From assembly GCF_000005505.3 (NCBI RefSeq), contig NC_016132.3, forward strand, positions 31,634,914 through 31,698,913: a stretch of 64,000 bases of DNA, read 5' to 3'. Below, piece after piece: positions 10,638-22,948 of this stretch. Position 1 is the first letter of the stretch. Every line of letters begins with the position of its first letter. Both the position numbers and the translations under genes were made by a program. Origin of the DNA: Brachypodium distachyon. Lineage: Eukaryota; Streptophyta; Magnoliopsida; Poales; Poaceae. The notes beneath the pieces were generated by a model. It made no database searches, had not been told where the DNA came from, and saw nothing but the letters and a program-made list of their open reading frames with translations.

Positions 10638-11765
10638 ATCTACCCCTTGATGAAAATATTGGCAACATCTCCTTAACACTAGACATTGAACATTGATTGG
10701 CACACACATTCACTTAACTCTCAGATTTTCAAAGTTTTGCAAAGAAAACGAAAAACATCAAAATGTTGGAGAAACACCAAAATATTGGTAAAATAGGGTA
10801 TGTATATGTGTTGAAATATCTCTCCCTTTGACAATGAATTTTATCAAAACCACACAGAAATATTTCCCGTTCAAAAAAAAATGTTTCTTTAAACTAAAAA
10901 CGATTTTTTTTGTTTATTTTGTCATATTTCATTTTTCTTTGTTGTAATGAGCATTATGATGAACATGATAATTGTGCATCCAAGTCATGTACAAAGTAGT
11001 TATAGTCGACATGTATATAAGTATGATGTACTCTACACATGACTACAAATCAAGTATTGTTACGATTTATTGCAAAACATGGTCTCTCCTGTCAACTACA
11101 TGAATACTTGAATACAAAATAACTTGCAGCACATTACATTAAACAAAGCAATTTATAAAACCATAATATTTATTTTCATTGAATTTATATGCCAAGTAAA
11201 TTCAACTTTGTCAAGTCTATATTTAAAACACCATGCCAAGCCTATGTCCAAAGTGCAATGATTAACAATCAGAAGCTTAAGGCAAATGGTAAGCAATCAG
11301 AAGCTTAAGACAAAGGTTTCAATAAACACAGCAACTTCCAAGTTCATACCAAAGTGCAATGGTAAGCAGTCTCGTGAAGATGTAGTGCGACATTGGCATA
11401 TTTATTTAGTAAAAATTCCTTAACACCACGTGTCTTTGTATATTTGGAACCTTGATATCATTATATTTTCATCATTGCTAGTAATTAAGTATCCAAGACC
11501 AAAATAGCTAACAAAGTTTAACCACGACAAGATTTGGTTCAAGTTATCATTCGTATTAGAAGTCATGTGACAGACTACTTCATACGGGCATACATATAAA
11601 ATGACAATGTCCTCAAAACATAAATGTGATTGCAAAAATGTCATTTCAGGATGGAATACAATGCTCATTACTTTTTCAACTTTTTTATTTATTGAAGATA
11701 AAAGATCGAAAAAGATGCAACTGAAAAGATATTTTACATATCGTACAAGAAGAACACACTCCCCC
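10638..11765 (-). other. AT-rich spacer of copia A between pol and 3-prime LTR
   Basis: Long AT-rich, non-coding stretch. On the minus strand it contains a purine-rich caaagggagagat (about 10828) of the kind found downstream of pol in several long copia lineages. An 82-codon antisense ORF at 11420-11668 has no recognisable domain and I do not count it as a gene. Confidence 0.5.
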
Positions 11766-13450
11766 TCAAACCATCCAGTATGGTTTGATTACTCCAAGTT
11801 CACTCAGAAGAAAAGCAAACCGAGAAGAATCCAATGGTTTAGTAAAAATGTCTGCCAATTGACGTTCAGTATCTATAAAGTTGAGCACAACATTTTCTTT
11901 TTCAACATGATCGCTAAGAAAATGATATCTTATATCTATATGCTTAGTTCTAGAATGTTGCTCCGGGTTTTTAGCAATACATATAGCACTAGTGTTATCA
12001 CAATAAAGTGGTACACTTTCTAAATTAACCCCATAATCTTTCATTGTAGCTATTATCCATAAAATCTGTGAGCAACAGCAAGCAGCAGCTACAAATTCAC
12101 TTTCAGCAATAGATTGTGCAACAGAACTGTCGATTCACGGTGCTCCGACACCGGGGGCGTGCATCACGGCCCCCTTTTAGGTTCGGTAGGGGCGTCGTGG
12201 TTCGGCCTGGCGATCGCCGGCTCGGCCGATGAGGCCCTGCGGGGGCGACGAAATGAAGTACTAGAAGTGCGCGCTAATCAACGAGCGGATACACGCACGT
12301 TTTTTACCTAGGTTCAGGCCACCCGGAGGTGTAAAACCCTACGTCCTGCTTGTCTGAGCTGATATTGGTTGTGAATCAAACATCTACAGGTTGTCAGGTA
12401 AGTTCCCGGGTACTATCTCCCTTTGGCTAGGTACTCCTTACTATTCTGTGCTAATGCTAGAGACTAACTGTCGGCTGATCGAACTCAACCGTCTACTGGA
12501 ACCAACTGAGATTCCAACGGAACCAACCAACCCTTTGACCGTTGGTGGGGGTCCTCCTTTTATACTCAAGGGAATGCCACAGGTGCCACGGTGCATGGGC
12601 TACAAGTGTCGAGCGGGGAGGCATACAACTCCCCCCCGGTGAGCTGGTGGCGCGCATGGACGCCACCTCCGCCACTAGGGGTCTAAAACCCTAGGGTAGG
12701 ATTGGACAGCCACTGTTCTCTTGATCGGACAGGTAACGCCCCGTCGGTCGGCTCATTTAATGAGCCGTGCGCCTTACTCCTTGCCCTGGTGGGGCCGCAC
12801 ACCCCACGCCCGCCATGTGCACGCGTGGCGCTGTTGATCTGCCTACTGGGCCCCACGTTTGAGGCGGGGGCATGCGCTTGGGAACCCCCTGTCCCGGCAA
12901 GTCGCTCTCCGGGAAGCGCCCGGGCCCATCGCCTCCGGAAACCTCCCCCCGGGAAGCGGCTTCCCAGGAGGTGCCCAGGTGGGAATATTCCCCGAAGCCC
13001 CGCTAGCCCTTCCGGGCTGGTAGCTTGCCGGGCTACTCGTAGACGCTGCTCGGGACGAAACCTTCCCGGGAACTCGGGGACGGGGCCCATGTGTCGTGCA
13101 GCGGTGGTACCCCAGGTGCCACTGGTGCGACAAGAACTTTGTTTCTTAGAAGACCAAAGTACTAAAGAGTCACCCAAAAATAAGCATGCACCAGATGTAC
13201 TGTTTCTATCAATCCTACAACCTCCAAAATCAGCATTCCGAAAATGCACGCAATGTAATACTACAGGAAGTAGAAAGCCAAATGCCAAAAGATTGGGTGC
13301 CATGTAGATACCTGAAAATCCTTTTGACAACTTGTAGATGTGATGCTCGTGGGGAAGTTTCAAACCTAGCCTTGTTGCGAAAAATAACATAATACCCAAC
13401 GTGCACCAATAAGGGTATGACCTCTAAAAATATTTTCTCACCCTGAACAT
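11766..13450 (-). pseudogene. Copia A RT tail and RNase H (interrupted at 12128-13132)
   Basis: Minus-strand frames: HLQVVKRIFRYLHGTQSFG and CDFGGCRIDRNSTSG, then CLFLGDSLVLWSSKKQSS (13399-13138). After the solo LTR the frame resumes with AESEFVAAACCC and ICIAKNPEQHSRTKHID, ending HVEKENVVLNFID and [11 protein letters not shown] (12122-11766). These are the standard copia RNase H landmarks. The natural coding end is a stop at 11766-11768, followed by a purine-rich gagggggagtg. Confidence 0.85.
12128..13132 (-). mobile_element. Solo Tat-type LTR inserted in copia A RNase H
   Basis: On the + strand it begins TGTCGATTCACGG and ends GGTGCGACA, with perfect inverted termini (TGTCG/CGACA) and a 5-bp target duplication agaac (12123-12127 and 13133-13137). 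It has no internal region: a product of LTR-LTR recombination. Orientation is minus, shown by the reversed R/U5 signature (ccacccggaggtgtaaaacc near 12320) and a reversed TATA (ccttttata near 12555). It is the same family as, or sister to, the Tat B LTR. Confidence 0.9.
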
Positions 13451-13815
13451 ATGTTCCCGCATTACGAATAAGAGGACTTTCGCCACAACAGTAGAGGTAC
13501 AAGCATCTCCATAAATTATACTTTCAACCCGAGATGCACGTGTGAGGGAGGAAAACCAATTTTTATCACCGGTCATGTGACGAGAACAACCGGAATCCAC
13601 TAGCCATATGTTTCCCTTCCTCAAGGGAAGTGCCTACAAACAACAAACACATGCCGAGATCTCCATACTGGGTTTAGATAAAAAACTTTTAGGTATCCAG
13701 TACTGAGATACACGATGAGTAGGCAACGCACGAGTTTCCTTATACATTGGAATAGATTGTATGTGTCTTGTGCAAGTTGAAACGGAAGGTGAAACATTCA
13801 CCCTAGGCACATAAC
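13451..13815 (-). pseudogene. Copia A gag tail and protease
   Basis: The minus frame 13624-13424 reads NIWLVDSGCSRHMTGDKNWF, the copia aspartic protease with catalytic DSG. Upstream (13815-13625) broken frames give a gag-to-protease linker (THRVSQYWIPK). Directly after the protease the sequence jumps to the RT end, so integrase and most of RT were deleted. The left part ends at the Tat B LTR (13816). Confidence 0.75.
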
Positions 13816-16800
13816 TGCCGGAGCATGGTCTCCGGCACCGGGGATGCCGAGCATCCCCTTTTTGGTTCGGTGGAGGGCGAGGTGATCTCTTCGGCGATCG
13901 CCGGCGTGGCGATAGACACGAAGTGTAGACACACGAGTTTTTACCTAGGTTCGGGCCACCCGGAGGTGTAATACCCTACGTCCTGCTTTGAGTTGTATTT
14001 CTTAGTAAGGTTGTTACAGGTTGCCGGGGAGTTCCTGGGCTTTGCTACTTGTCCCTCTAAGGGCTAGGCTACTTGGGTGAATGCTGAACTGAATAGAGCT
14101 GATTCCTACTGAGGTCCAACCGAGCTGAACCCTTTCATCGGTGGCATTGGTCCTCCTTTTATAGACAAGGGGATACCACAGGTGCCAATGCATGCAGCGC
14201 GACATGTCCCCTAGAGGCGTGTCGCAGCCACACATAATACATTTTTGTTCATCCACGCTGGATGCCATGCAGCGCCCGGTCCACTGTACACGGTAGAAAA
14301 AATAGTTTGTAGGGTAGTCGCTCTAGCCTTGCTAAGCAAGCCTAGGCCTGCTGATAAGACTCCTTTCGGTGCATTAAATGCACTGCGCCCGCCGTCTTGT
14401 CCTGTCATGAAGCGACTGCCCCTTACTAGGGTTCGATCTTTGTGCTTACAGTGCTAGTTCTTGGATCGACTCGCTAGCACACACAGTTTCAAGGTGTAAT
14501 ATCAAGATACAAAGGTCAAAAGTATATTACATCGCATTGATCCAGAACTTACATATTGCATAACCTCGTGGGTTAGCTCAGAAGAAGATAAAATCTTGCA
14601 GCGGAAAGCAGAAGATGTAGGAGTCTCATAACAACCCCACAGTCGAAACATGTTGGAATGTAAACTCGTAGCTCTACAATTCGTACCTCACTCTTCACCT
14701 GGTTCACCTGCAACATTTAAACGTTGCAACCACTAGAGGGTCAATACATTGAATGTATTGGCAAGTTCACAAAATGGTTATAACAGATGCTGTCAAGTAT
14801 ATGCAGTATTTGGCAAGGTAGGGTTTGGCTAATTGCATAAAAGCATCAGTATAACATCCTATCATTTTATTAAATAGTTTTATCACTATTGGACACGGGG
14901 TAGAAACACCCATGCTCCTATTAACCCAGAGCACATTGAGTAGATACATCAAGTGCCCCTACCCTGTTCAAACCATTCATTTTATTTAAGAAATTGGAAT
15001 GAGTGAGACCTTCCGTACAGCATCCATATCTAGTTGCTCATAATTGTCAGTAACCGGGGACACGGCTAAGTACTTAGTTTGACACTCTCGAGAGGTTGTA
15101 CACATTCCCCACAGAAATCGACGTGTTAATCCCTTGCTGTCCTCAGGGTAGAGTAGCGACGGCATCGATTACAGGAATTTTCAGACCATAATCACCCAGA
15201 CCACCTGAGAGACCTACGTTCCCACCTACACGGTTACATCTGCACAATCCCTCGGATCCAGGATCATATGTCTTACATCCATCCTAGCAGAGCCCATATT
15301 ACCATGTGGTTGTACTGGAATCTACTAAACAGGAAAACTAGTCCAGTCTCGGATACCCTAGGTGGCATTCCACATTTGCGACGCAAGCACTCCCTGAATC
15401 CACGGAAGAGACGTCCATGGACGATCCATCTCCGAATCCACGGAGACTCGACTCAGAGGGACCCATAGAAATGGACCTGACGTCGCATAACATCTCAAAG
15501 TCTCAAAGTAGTCCACCCAGGATGGTTCGTTGGGGTTGTTTTGCCAAGTATCCAAAATTACTCCTCAATGACGATGATAACATATTGTAATAATATCACC
15601 CTCGAATACTAACATAGCATAGCATTTTCACTACCTACGTTGGCGATTGGTGGTAAGGGCATGGCAGGGGTATCCTATACTACTAGGAGATTCATAGCTA
15701 GCATAGGTACAATAATATTCCTAACAATGCAACTAATAAAATCTAATGCATAATAAAATAATAGGTGAAATGATCAAAGTGAACTTGCCTTTGTCACAGT
15801 AGTTTGGGTTCAAACACTCGTCACAGTCACAAGGTTCGCTCTCCGAGAAAACTATTCAAATACAAACAATATACACACACATAAACACACAATTCAAACA
15901 TGACAAAAGAATGTATGCTATGATGCGATGCAAACATGTGACATGAGCTTGGTTTATTTTATTTGGGTGATCTACTGATCCTAAGCATAAGTATTTAAAA
16001 CAAATGCAACAGGGTTTTAAATAAAAAGGCAAAGGCTAGGGTTTAAACCCTAAAATGAGGTTTTATTGGCATCAGCCAAATATTTATTTCAAAATATTTA
16101 TTTCTTTGTCCCAATGGACAGAGGATAATAAAACAAAATTTTGGGCACTGGTTTCATTCAAAAAGGACTTCTAAATAATTAGTTATGAATTAAAAGGTAT
16201 CAAACCCTATTCTGTAATTTGCATGTGATTCAAAATTTCAATTTGAAATTGGACAGTGCAAAAAGAGTCTAAATTTTCTAACGATTCCAAAAAGGTGTGG
16301 ATCATCAAATTTGGCCAAACAGATTAAAAGATATGATCATTTGAAGTTACAGGGGCTTTTCTGCAAAAGTGCCATTTCTAATTATTCCGGGATTAAGATT
16401 TTATTCTCGTTTTATTTAGGCAGTGACACGTGGCGGCTCCTGATTGGTTGATACCGGTTCGGTTAAGTGAATAAAAATAGATCTAATCTCAGCCGTTGGA
16501 GATGGATGGACGGTTGGGATCGAAGATGGAGCTCACTTGGCGGCGCTAGGGTTCCGGCGGCGCGGCACGGGAGGTGCGGCGCGGGGGTCTCCGGCGACGT
16601 GGGCGCGACGGGAAAGTGCGGGGAGGTGCGGCGCGGCACGGCGAAGGCGAGGACGGGGTCGGTGCGGCTTGGGGAGGTCGGACGCCACGCCTGGGACGAC
16701 AATGGCGACAGCGGCGCGAGCACGGGCTCCGGTGAGCGGCGGCGCGGTGCGTCCGGTGAGAAATCGCGGTGGCCTGGGGGCAAGAGAGAGAGAGAGAGCA

Positions 16801-17842
16801 GGGGGAAAGATAAGAGGGAGCTGCGCCCTTTATAGAGGTGCGGGAGGCAGCTCGCGGGAGGCACGGCCGAACGGGGAGGCGGAGACGGCGGCGCCGATTG
16901 CGCACGGGCGGCGCGCCGTGACGGGCGGGCGTTCCCTGCGGGGAAGACGCCCCTGACAGGCGGGCCCTGCCTGTCAGTGTCCCGCGGCGCTCGAGCGCGG
17001 GGGGGTTGCGGCCTGCGGTGTTGGGCCGGCTGGGCTGGGTGCGCGCGGGGGCGAGGATGGGCCGGTTCGGCCCAAGACGGCTGGGCCGGTCCGTTTTTTT
17101 TTTCTCCTTTAACCTTTTTTCTTTTTCTTTTTCTGTAAATCTTTTCTAACTTTTGATTTTGAACTCCAAATTGGTCCAAATAAATTCCAGAAAATTTGTA
17201 AAATCATGTTTTACCTTGATACAACTTTTGGGAGTAATTTCCCCGCAAAATAAAATATCTAAAAATACATTTGCCCTATTAATGCCTTTAGGGCTATATA
17301 CCTATTTAAATAAAATAGTTTTTCAACTCCAAATAATTATCCAAAAATTATGGGATTGCTTATTTATGCAATAAACCCCTTTTATAAATGAATCTTAATG
17401 GTTTGAAGATCCAAAGCTCAAATGGGTGCAAACCCTTGAAAAAAAACTTTTAACGCCTTTTGAGATTCAAATTTGAATTCAAATATGCAATTGTGGCATG
17501 ATACTCATGGATGCAATGCACATGTAAAAGTTTCAAATTTTTGGGATGTTACATGTCATCACTGTTCTGCGGGTCCCGCCTGCATGCCCGAGCGCGGGTT
17601 GCTGGGGTGCACCTTCCCGGCTAGCGCACTGGCTAGTTGACGGGAAGCGTTCCTTCGGCTTCCTGGGACCGGGGTTCCTGGGAGCGTCTCATATTCGGCC
17701 CTTAGCTTTAGCTTCACTAGGGGTCGTCTCCTTGAGGCAGGTTCTCGAGCTCGTCGCTTCTCAGGAGTCCTTCCTGATGGGGCTTCGTCACTGGCGACCC
17801 ACATATCCTGTATCAGTGGGACCCCGTGGGCCGCTGGTACGA
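13816..17842 (-). repeat. Tat B 3-prime LTR (876 bp without the insertion at 14408-17553)
   Basis: On the + strand it begins TGCCGGAGCATGG and ends GCTGGTACGACA. It carries the same reversed R/U5 signature (ccacccggaggtgtaatacc near 13955) and reversed TATA (ccttttatag near 14155) as the solo LTR at 12128-13132. The two halves, 13816-14407 and 17559-17842, join across the duplicated tgtca. Confidence 0.8.
14408..17553 (-). mobile_element. Solo Tekay-type LTR inserted in Tat B LTR
   Basis: A 3146-bp LTR in minus orientation: the + strand starts TGAAGCGACTGCCCC and ends GGGATGTTACA. The 5-bp duplication tgtca flanks it at 14403-14407 and 17554-17558. Its reverse complement matches 38322-41647 and 45169-48478. 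A GC-rich block at about 16530-17090 holds long ORFs on both strands that are composition artefacts. No internal coding sequence remains. Confidence 0.9.
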
Positions 17843-18263
17843 CAGGAGCTCCCGGGCGTGGGCTGGTAGCCTTGAAGCTTCCAGCGAGTGCTATCCTCGG
17901 TCGGTTGCCGGGCTACGCCCTATCCGACGCGTGGGTCCCAAGGGGGAAACCCCCTGGCACCCGGCCTCGTGGGCCGCATTTATAGTTCCACTTCTCCGAG
18001 CGAAACGGTCGGGCGCACGATTTCGTTCCTTATCTCCCTTAATCACCAGAGAGTTAAGGCCATGTCGCGCACCCCCCTCTTAATCTCTGATTCTTTAGGG
18101 CTCTTTATTACCGATCGTGGGGGTGCCCGTTGCAGTCCACCAGCCCTGATAAATACCCAAGGCCGGCGGCGGGGCACTCCCCATTGTCTCTCGCTCTTGC
18201 CATCACCTCCTCCCAAGCTCCCCGCTCCCCAACTCCTACCGAACCACCTCTCCACCTCCGCCG
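17843..18263 (+). promoter_or_regulatory. Promoter/5-prime UTR of Tat B accessory gene
   Basis: Between the LTR edge and the accessory ATG there is a TATA-like tgataaatacc at 18148-18158, followed by a pyrimidine-rich CT leader (about 18190-18262) typical of plant 5-prime UTRs. The ATG at 18264 lies about 110 bp downstream. Position and orientation suggest transcription opposite to gag-pol. Confidence 0.5.
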
Positions 18264-20277
18264 ATGTCTTCCAAGGGCCAGAACCGTCCCAAGGGGAGCA
18301 CCAGCAAAAGGGATAAGGCCGACAAGAAGGAGCTGTCGGACAGGGCCCGGAAGGAGGAGGAAATGCGGGCTAAATTTGCCTTCTTCCCCACCGGGTACAA
18401 CGATGAGGGTGTCGACAAGCTGGACTTAGCGCTGGCGCTGGCCACCAAGCACAATGAGCATGGGCCGACGCGGGTCCTCCCCGTCGGAGCGGAGCGCGAC
18501 GGGCACTACTTCCGGATCTTCGGGTGGTTCATCCTTGCCGGGTTCGTGCCGCCGCACTCCTACTTCCTCTCAGCCATCATGGAGTCCTACAGGCTCCTCA
18601 TGGCGCAACTTCACCCCACGTCGTTCTTCACATTGGTCGTTTTCCAGTTCGTCGAGGAAGAGGGGGCAGACCAGCGTGTCGCCGGCAGCCCCAACCAAGA
18701 AGCCTCGCCCGTCATCGGGCGGCGACGACCAAGACGCTGCTGGCGCTGCGGTTGCGACGGCGGCAACGGCCGCGGGGGACCAAGGATCCCCAACTCGAGC
18801 TCGTAGGGCACCGGCCTGGCGGCAGGTACGGCGCAAGTTCGAACACTTCCCTTACTATTCGTGCCAATCCCCACGCTTGACGTAGGAGCCGTTCGTGCAG
18901 TTACCGGAGGGGTTCCGGCTGGGCCCGCGCGTACATAGGTGCGGGACATCAACCTCACCAGCGAGGGTGACGACGATGCTCCGGCGGAGGTTGCCTCTGT
19001 CAGAGCCCTTCAGCAATCGGTCACGGCGCCTGCTGGGGCCGCGACCGCTGCCACCGATGATGCCACGTTTGTGGCGCCATCTGAGGCGGGCGGCACAGAG
19101 CAGCCTCTGCCAGCCGGGGCGGGCGATGGTGCCCTAGAGAAGTCCCCGAGCCCCCAGCTCGCCCCTTCGGACGAGCAGGGAGCAGCAGCACCATGCCCGC
19201 GTCGTGGCGGAACTGGGCGCAGCGTGACGGGAGGTGGAGGAGCAGCGCACTGAGCTGCAGCGGCTCCGGGAGGAGCTCCAGCAGGCGCGGCAAGCTGGCG
19301 CAACGCCCGCTGTGCAAGGGGTGCCGGAGGCGCAGGTCCTCCAGCAGCTGTGGGATCTCCAGCAAGAGCACCAGCGGGAGCTCGAGCTGGTGAAGGCCAC
19401 ACACGCCAATAGCGAGGAGGAGCATCTGGCGGCTCTGGACTCGTTCCAAGGGCGTCTCCGGGAGAAGACGAACTTACTGTCCGGCTACTCCCTGGAGATC
19501 CGGTGCCTCCGCTGCGAGGTCAGAGAGTTAGAGACGGCGGCCGCAACAGCAGCCGAAGCCTCGGCGCGCCGGGAGCTGCAGGACCAGGCCCGCTCCCGGG
19601 AGCGCGAGCTTGCGGGGCAGCTCAAGGCTGCCCAAGATGCCAGCTCGTCCCTTCAGGGCGAGCTTGACATGGCGCGGCAAGAACTCCGTCTGATCGATGA
19701 CGACAACACCAAGAAGGCGTCGGAGATCGGTAGGCTGAAGTCCGAGTGCCGCGAGGACAAGTTGCAGGCCTAGAAGGCTCGCGGTGCATGCACCGAGCTG
19801 TGGGCCCGCAGGACAGGGGAGGTGGCCAGGTTGAAAAAGCTGGCCGACTCGGCGGTGGAGGCGCTGTAGGGGTTCGACATCCCTATGGCTTCCTTCGATG
19901 GGGAAGACATGGGGAGTTTCACTTCGTTCTTCGCAGACTTCGTCAGCCGGCTGAGCAGCCTACAGAGCTGCGTCACGGCCTTCGGGGACCGGCAAGTCGG
20001 CCTTGCGGCCGAGCAGGTCGCCGGGCAGATTCTCACCCGGGTCCGCTCCGCCCACCCCGACTTCCCGTTCGAGTCGGTCTTCAACGCCTGGTCGGACGAG
20101 GAAGAGGCCAAGACCCACCGGGAGGCGGTGCAGGGAGTCATGGACGAGATGGTGGCGCGAATGCAGGGAAAGGTCGACGATGACGAAGCCACTGCTGAGG
20201 AGGTTGTCGGAGAAGCCCCCGATGCTGAGGATGCCCCTGACACCGAAGCAGCCGCCCCGGGAGCACCTCACTCGTAG
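18264..20277 (+). pseudogene. Tat B antisense accessory ORF (gypsy-type transposon N-domain plus coiled coil)
   Basis: Opposite to gag-pol. N-terminus 18264-18660: charged leader, then GHYFRIFGWFILAGFVPP and MAQLHPTSFFTLVVFQF. I recognise this pattern from the plant 'putative gypsy type transposon' domain (PF04195-like). Near 18655 the frame jumps to a Pro/Ala-rich basic segment, so part of the domain is deleted. A long coiled coil follows (19234-19773; repeated LRE/LQQ/QLK heptads), then, after stops at 19771 and 19867, a C-terminal domain 19885-20277 (MGSFTSFFADFVSRLSSL...NAWSDEEEAKTHREAVQ) with an acidic tail. The biochemical function is unknown; the domain is known only from retroelement-linked ORFs. 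Confidence 0.7.
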
Positions 20278-21759
20278 TTCCCCTCCTTCTCTTTTTTTAT
20301 TTCCCTGCAAGTGGTGCGTGGCATCTTAGAACTTTTTACGTTAGCTTTCCCTTGCGATTATTAGTGTTTCTCGTCAACTTGTTTTGCCCAAGCTTTAATA
20401 TGTATCCAATGCTATTTTCACTTGCTTCTTTGCTTCAGACTAGCTTGCCGGGGAGGGGCTCCGTCCTTACCGTGTTTTAGCCTTGCGTATCCGAGTACTC
20501 ACCAACCACATGCTTGGCCAGACTAGGACCCGGGACGGACCCGCGGTGCCGACCTAGGACCAAACAGCAGCTGCTAGCCACTCCGCCTGCGAGTTAACTA
20601 CCCCAGCGTGCACGCCTCCGGGATGGACCCGCGAGCCATGTGTGGGGGGCGTCCTGACCCTGCAAGCGTCCTTCCTACGCTCTGGCTACGCGTGGACCGA
20701 GCTTACCCCAGCAAACCAGAGTTACTAAAGGGAAAAACCAAGGACCCAAAAATGAGATACTTAGTTTCCCGTTCTTTTTGGACTCGTTGCGCCTTGTTGA
20801 GAGCCGTGGCAAGGACGCGGTGGCAGTGCACCCTCCAGCAGCACCCTCGGAGCCGCGGAGGCATGCACCACCACCGCGTCTTTACGACGCCGCTCGCTTG
20901 TCTCCTCGCCACTTCTCGTGTCTCTCCATAAGAGATGTGGCAGAGCCGCGATGGTGGGAACACCCTCAGCGACAAGCGCAGAGGGATGCACTACCATCGC
21001 CTCTCTGCGACATCTCTTGTTTTCTTGCCCGTTTTTGGTGTTGCACTTGCCCTGGTCTCCTTAAATAGCCAAAGCGTTGCTCTAGCCTCCACTCGCCTGG
21101 GACCACCAGTCGCCGCGTGGAGGCACTGGCCCTGTCTCAGTTTCCTGCATCAAGCCTCAAAGTGATTGTGATATATGTACAACTTACTCGCAAGACGACG
21201 ACACCCGTGACCACCCCACGAGCATCACAGTGTGCCTTCGCCTTATCTCTATCCCGCATGTCAGATTCCTGCAGTACCCAAGGTACATAGCAAAAAAATT
21301 TGAAATGTACGAAAAACAGTATAAACTAGATATCCTCCTGCCTCCCAGCCCCCGGGCACAGAAGAGTCGACCTCAAACCTGGTTGTGTGCATCTTTATAT
21401 TTCCACGGTGCCTCGGTGGCACGTAGCACGTTGTGGGCGGGTCCGGCAACTGCTAGGTCTCGTTCCGGGGCGTCCCGGTAACGAGCTTGGTTTTTGGGGT
21501 TCCGGCAGCCCCCTGCTCACAGCCAAGGATGAGGAGACAATTCTGTGCACCTAGAGCAAGAGACAGACGCATTCGCAGACAGCAAAGCACAGTATTTACC
21601 AATGTAACACTTATCTTATTCAACTTTGTGCTAGCAGATTACAATCGGGCCTTGCCTAGCTACACTAGCTTAAAGAGGCACGCTGCCGCAGCGTCACCTG
21701 TGGGTAAGGCGCCACCGTTTCACGGGTAGAACTTGCGTAGGTGCTCAATGTTACAACTA
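20278..21759. other. Tat B spacer between accessory gene and integrase
   Basis: No coding landmark. It contains T-rich DNA (20290-20420) that could hold the accessory transcript end, GC-rich imperfect repeats at about 20800-21010 (two related blocks around gcagtgcaccctcc / gggatgcactacc), and AT-rich DNA near the end of pol. This is the hypervariable 3-prime region of the element. Confidence 0.45.
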
Positions 21760-22948
21760 TTGGGCACCGACAAGCCTTCTTCGGTTTCCAGCCGGATAGC
21801 CCCCGGTCTGGTCACCTGCACTACTCAGAAAGGGTCTTTCCAGATTGGAGTCAACTTGTTCCCGGCCTTTATTCCTTGTATCCGGCGAGGGACGAGGTCT
21901 CCGACCTCGAGCCCCTGGGGACGGACTCTTCTGTCATCATAACGACAGAGTCCCTGCTGGTAGCTTGCAGCTCGTACAGCAGCCCAGCATCGAATCTCCT
22001 CGAAGAAGGTAAGGTCATCAATCCTCTGCGTGTGTTGGCTCTTGTTGCCGTACACGCGTACCGAGGTGACCCATACTTGAGCTCGAGGGGCAGCACAGCT
22101 TCTGCCCCATAGACGAGGGTAAACAGAGTTTGACCCGTCGCCCGACTCGATGTGGTCCGTAGTGACCACAACACAGACTGGAGTTTTTCAACCCAGTGCT
22201 TCCCGTGGCTTTTGAGCTTGTCAAAGGTTCTCGTCTTGAGCCCCCGCAGCACTTCTGCGTTGGCTCGCTCAACTTGCCCATTGCTCCTTGGATGAGCAAC
22301 TGAGGCAAAGTGAATCTTAGTGCCCATGTCCTCGCAGTAAGCTTGGAACACCGCACTAGTGAATTGCGTGCTGTTGTCGACGATGATGCCGTTAGGCACA
22401 CCATACCGGCACACAATGACCTTGAAGAACTTGATGGCTGCTTGCGCCGTTACGGCTCGGACAGGCTCCACTTCGATCCACTTTGAGAACCTGTCGATGG
22501 CCACGAGCAGGTACTCGTAGCCGCTTGCTCTCGGTAGCTTGCCGATGATGTCCAGCCCCCAGACCGCGAACGGCCACGAGGACGGGATGACTTGCAGGGT
22601 TTGCACTGGTTGGTTGCTCTTCTTGGCATGAAACTGGCATGCTTCACAGGTCTTGACTAATTGCTCGGCATCGGCTAGTGCTGTTGGCCAGGAGAAGCCG
22701 TGCCGGAACGCTTTCCCAGCTAGTGCCCTGGAGACCACATGGTGTGAGCATGTGCCTCGATGTATATCTTCCAGCAACGCACGCCCTTCGTCCTGGGAAA
22801 CGCAAAGGAGCATGACTCCGTTAGGACGCCTCCGGTAGAGTCCTCCGTCCACCAGGGCGTACATTTTAGCTCGCGGGGTTACTCGCTCCACGGCAACGTC
22901 TTCCTCCGGGAGAGCCCCGTCCTTGAGGTAGCGGATAATATCCGTCCC
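21760..22948 (-). pseudogene. Tat B integrase
   Basis: The minus frame 22891-21869 is open for 340 codons and continues in a shifted frame to about 21760. HHCC zinc finger: CSHHVVSRALAGKAFRHGF and VKTCEACQFH. Catalytic core: WGLDIIGKLPRASGYEYL (first Asp), IIVDNSTQFTS (second Asp) and NGQVERANAEVLRG (Glu), so D-D-E is intact. It ends in the GAEAVLPLELKYGSPR motif typical of Tat-type integrases, without a chromodomain. It would catalyse strand transfer of element cDNA. A frameshift near 22060 disrupts the C-terminus. Confidence 0.88.

Larger units (their letters stand above)
9470..13815 (-). mobile_element. Copia A: internally deleted Ty1/copia element, minus orientation
   Basis: It is inserted in the Tat A integrase. 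On the minus strand the order is protease (13630-13450), RT end/RNase H (13450-13138 and 12122-11766), spacer, polypurine tract just right of 10637, and 3-prime LTR 9470-10637. Left flank catat (9465-9469) equals the bases at 31390-31394. Integrase and most of RT are missing between about 13450 and 13490. It is interrupted by a solo LTR (12128-13132) and cut at 13816 by Tat B; I could not place its 5-prime LTR unless the copy at 30535-31389 derives from it. Confidence 0.7.

Noticed and set aside
11420..11668. 82-codon antisense ORF downstream of copia A pol as an env-like gene
   Set aside because: Too short, no membrane or signal features, isolated in AT-rich spacer.
12683..13399. 238-codon antisense ORF joining copia RNase H and LTR
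   Set aside because: Runs through the solo LTR edge at 13132; only the first part is copia RNase H, the remainder is LTR.
16460..17180. Long Arg/Pro/Ala-rich ORFs on both strands
   Set aside because: They lie in the GC-rich block of a Tekay LTR and are open in several frames at once; composition artefact, not genes. The same applies to 38690-39515 and 45430-46360.
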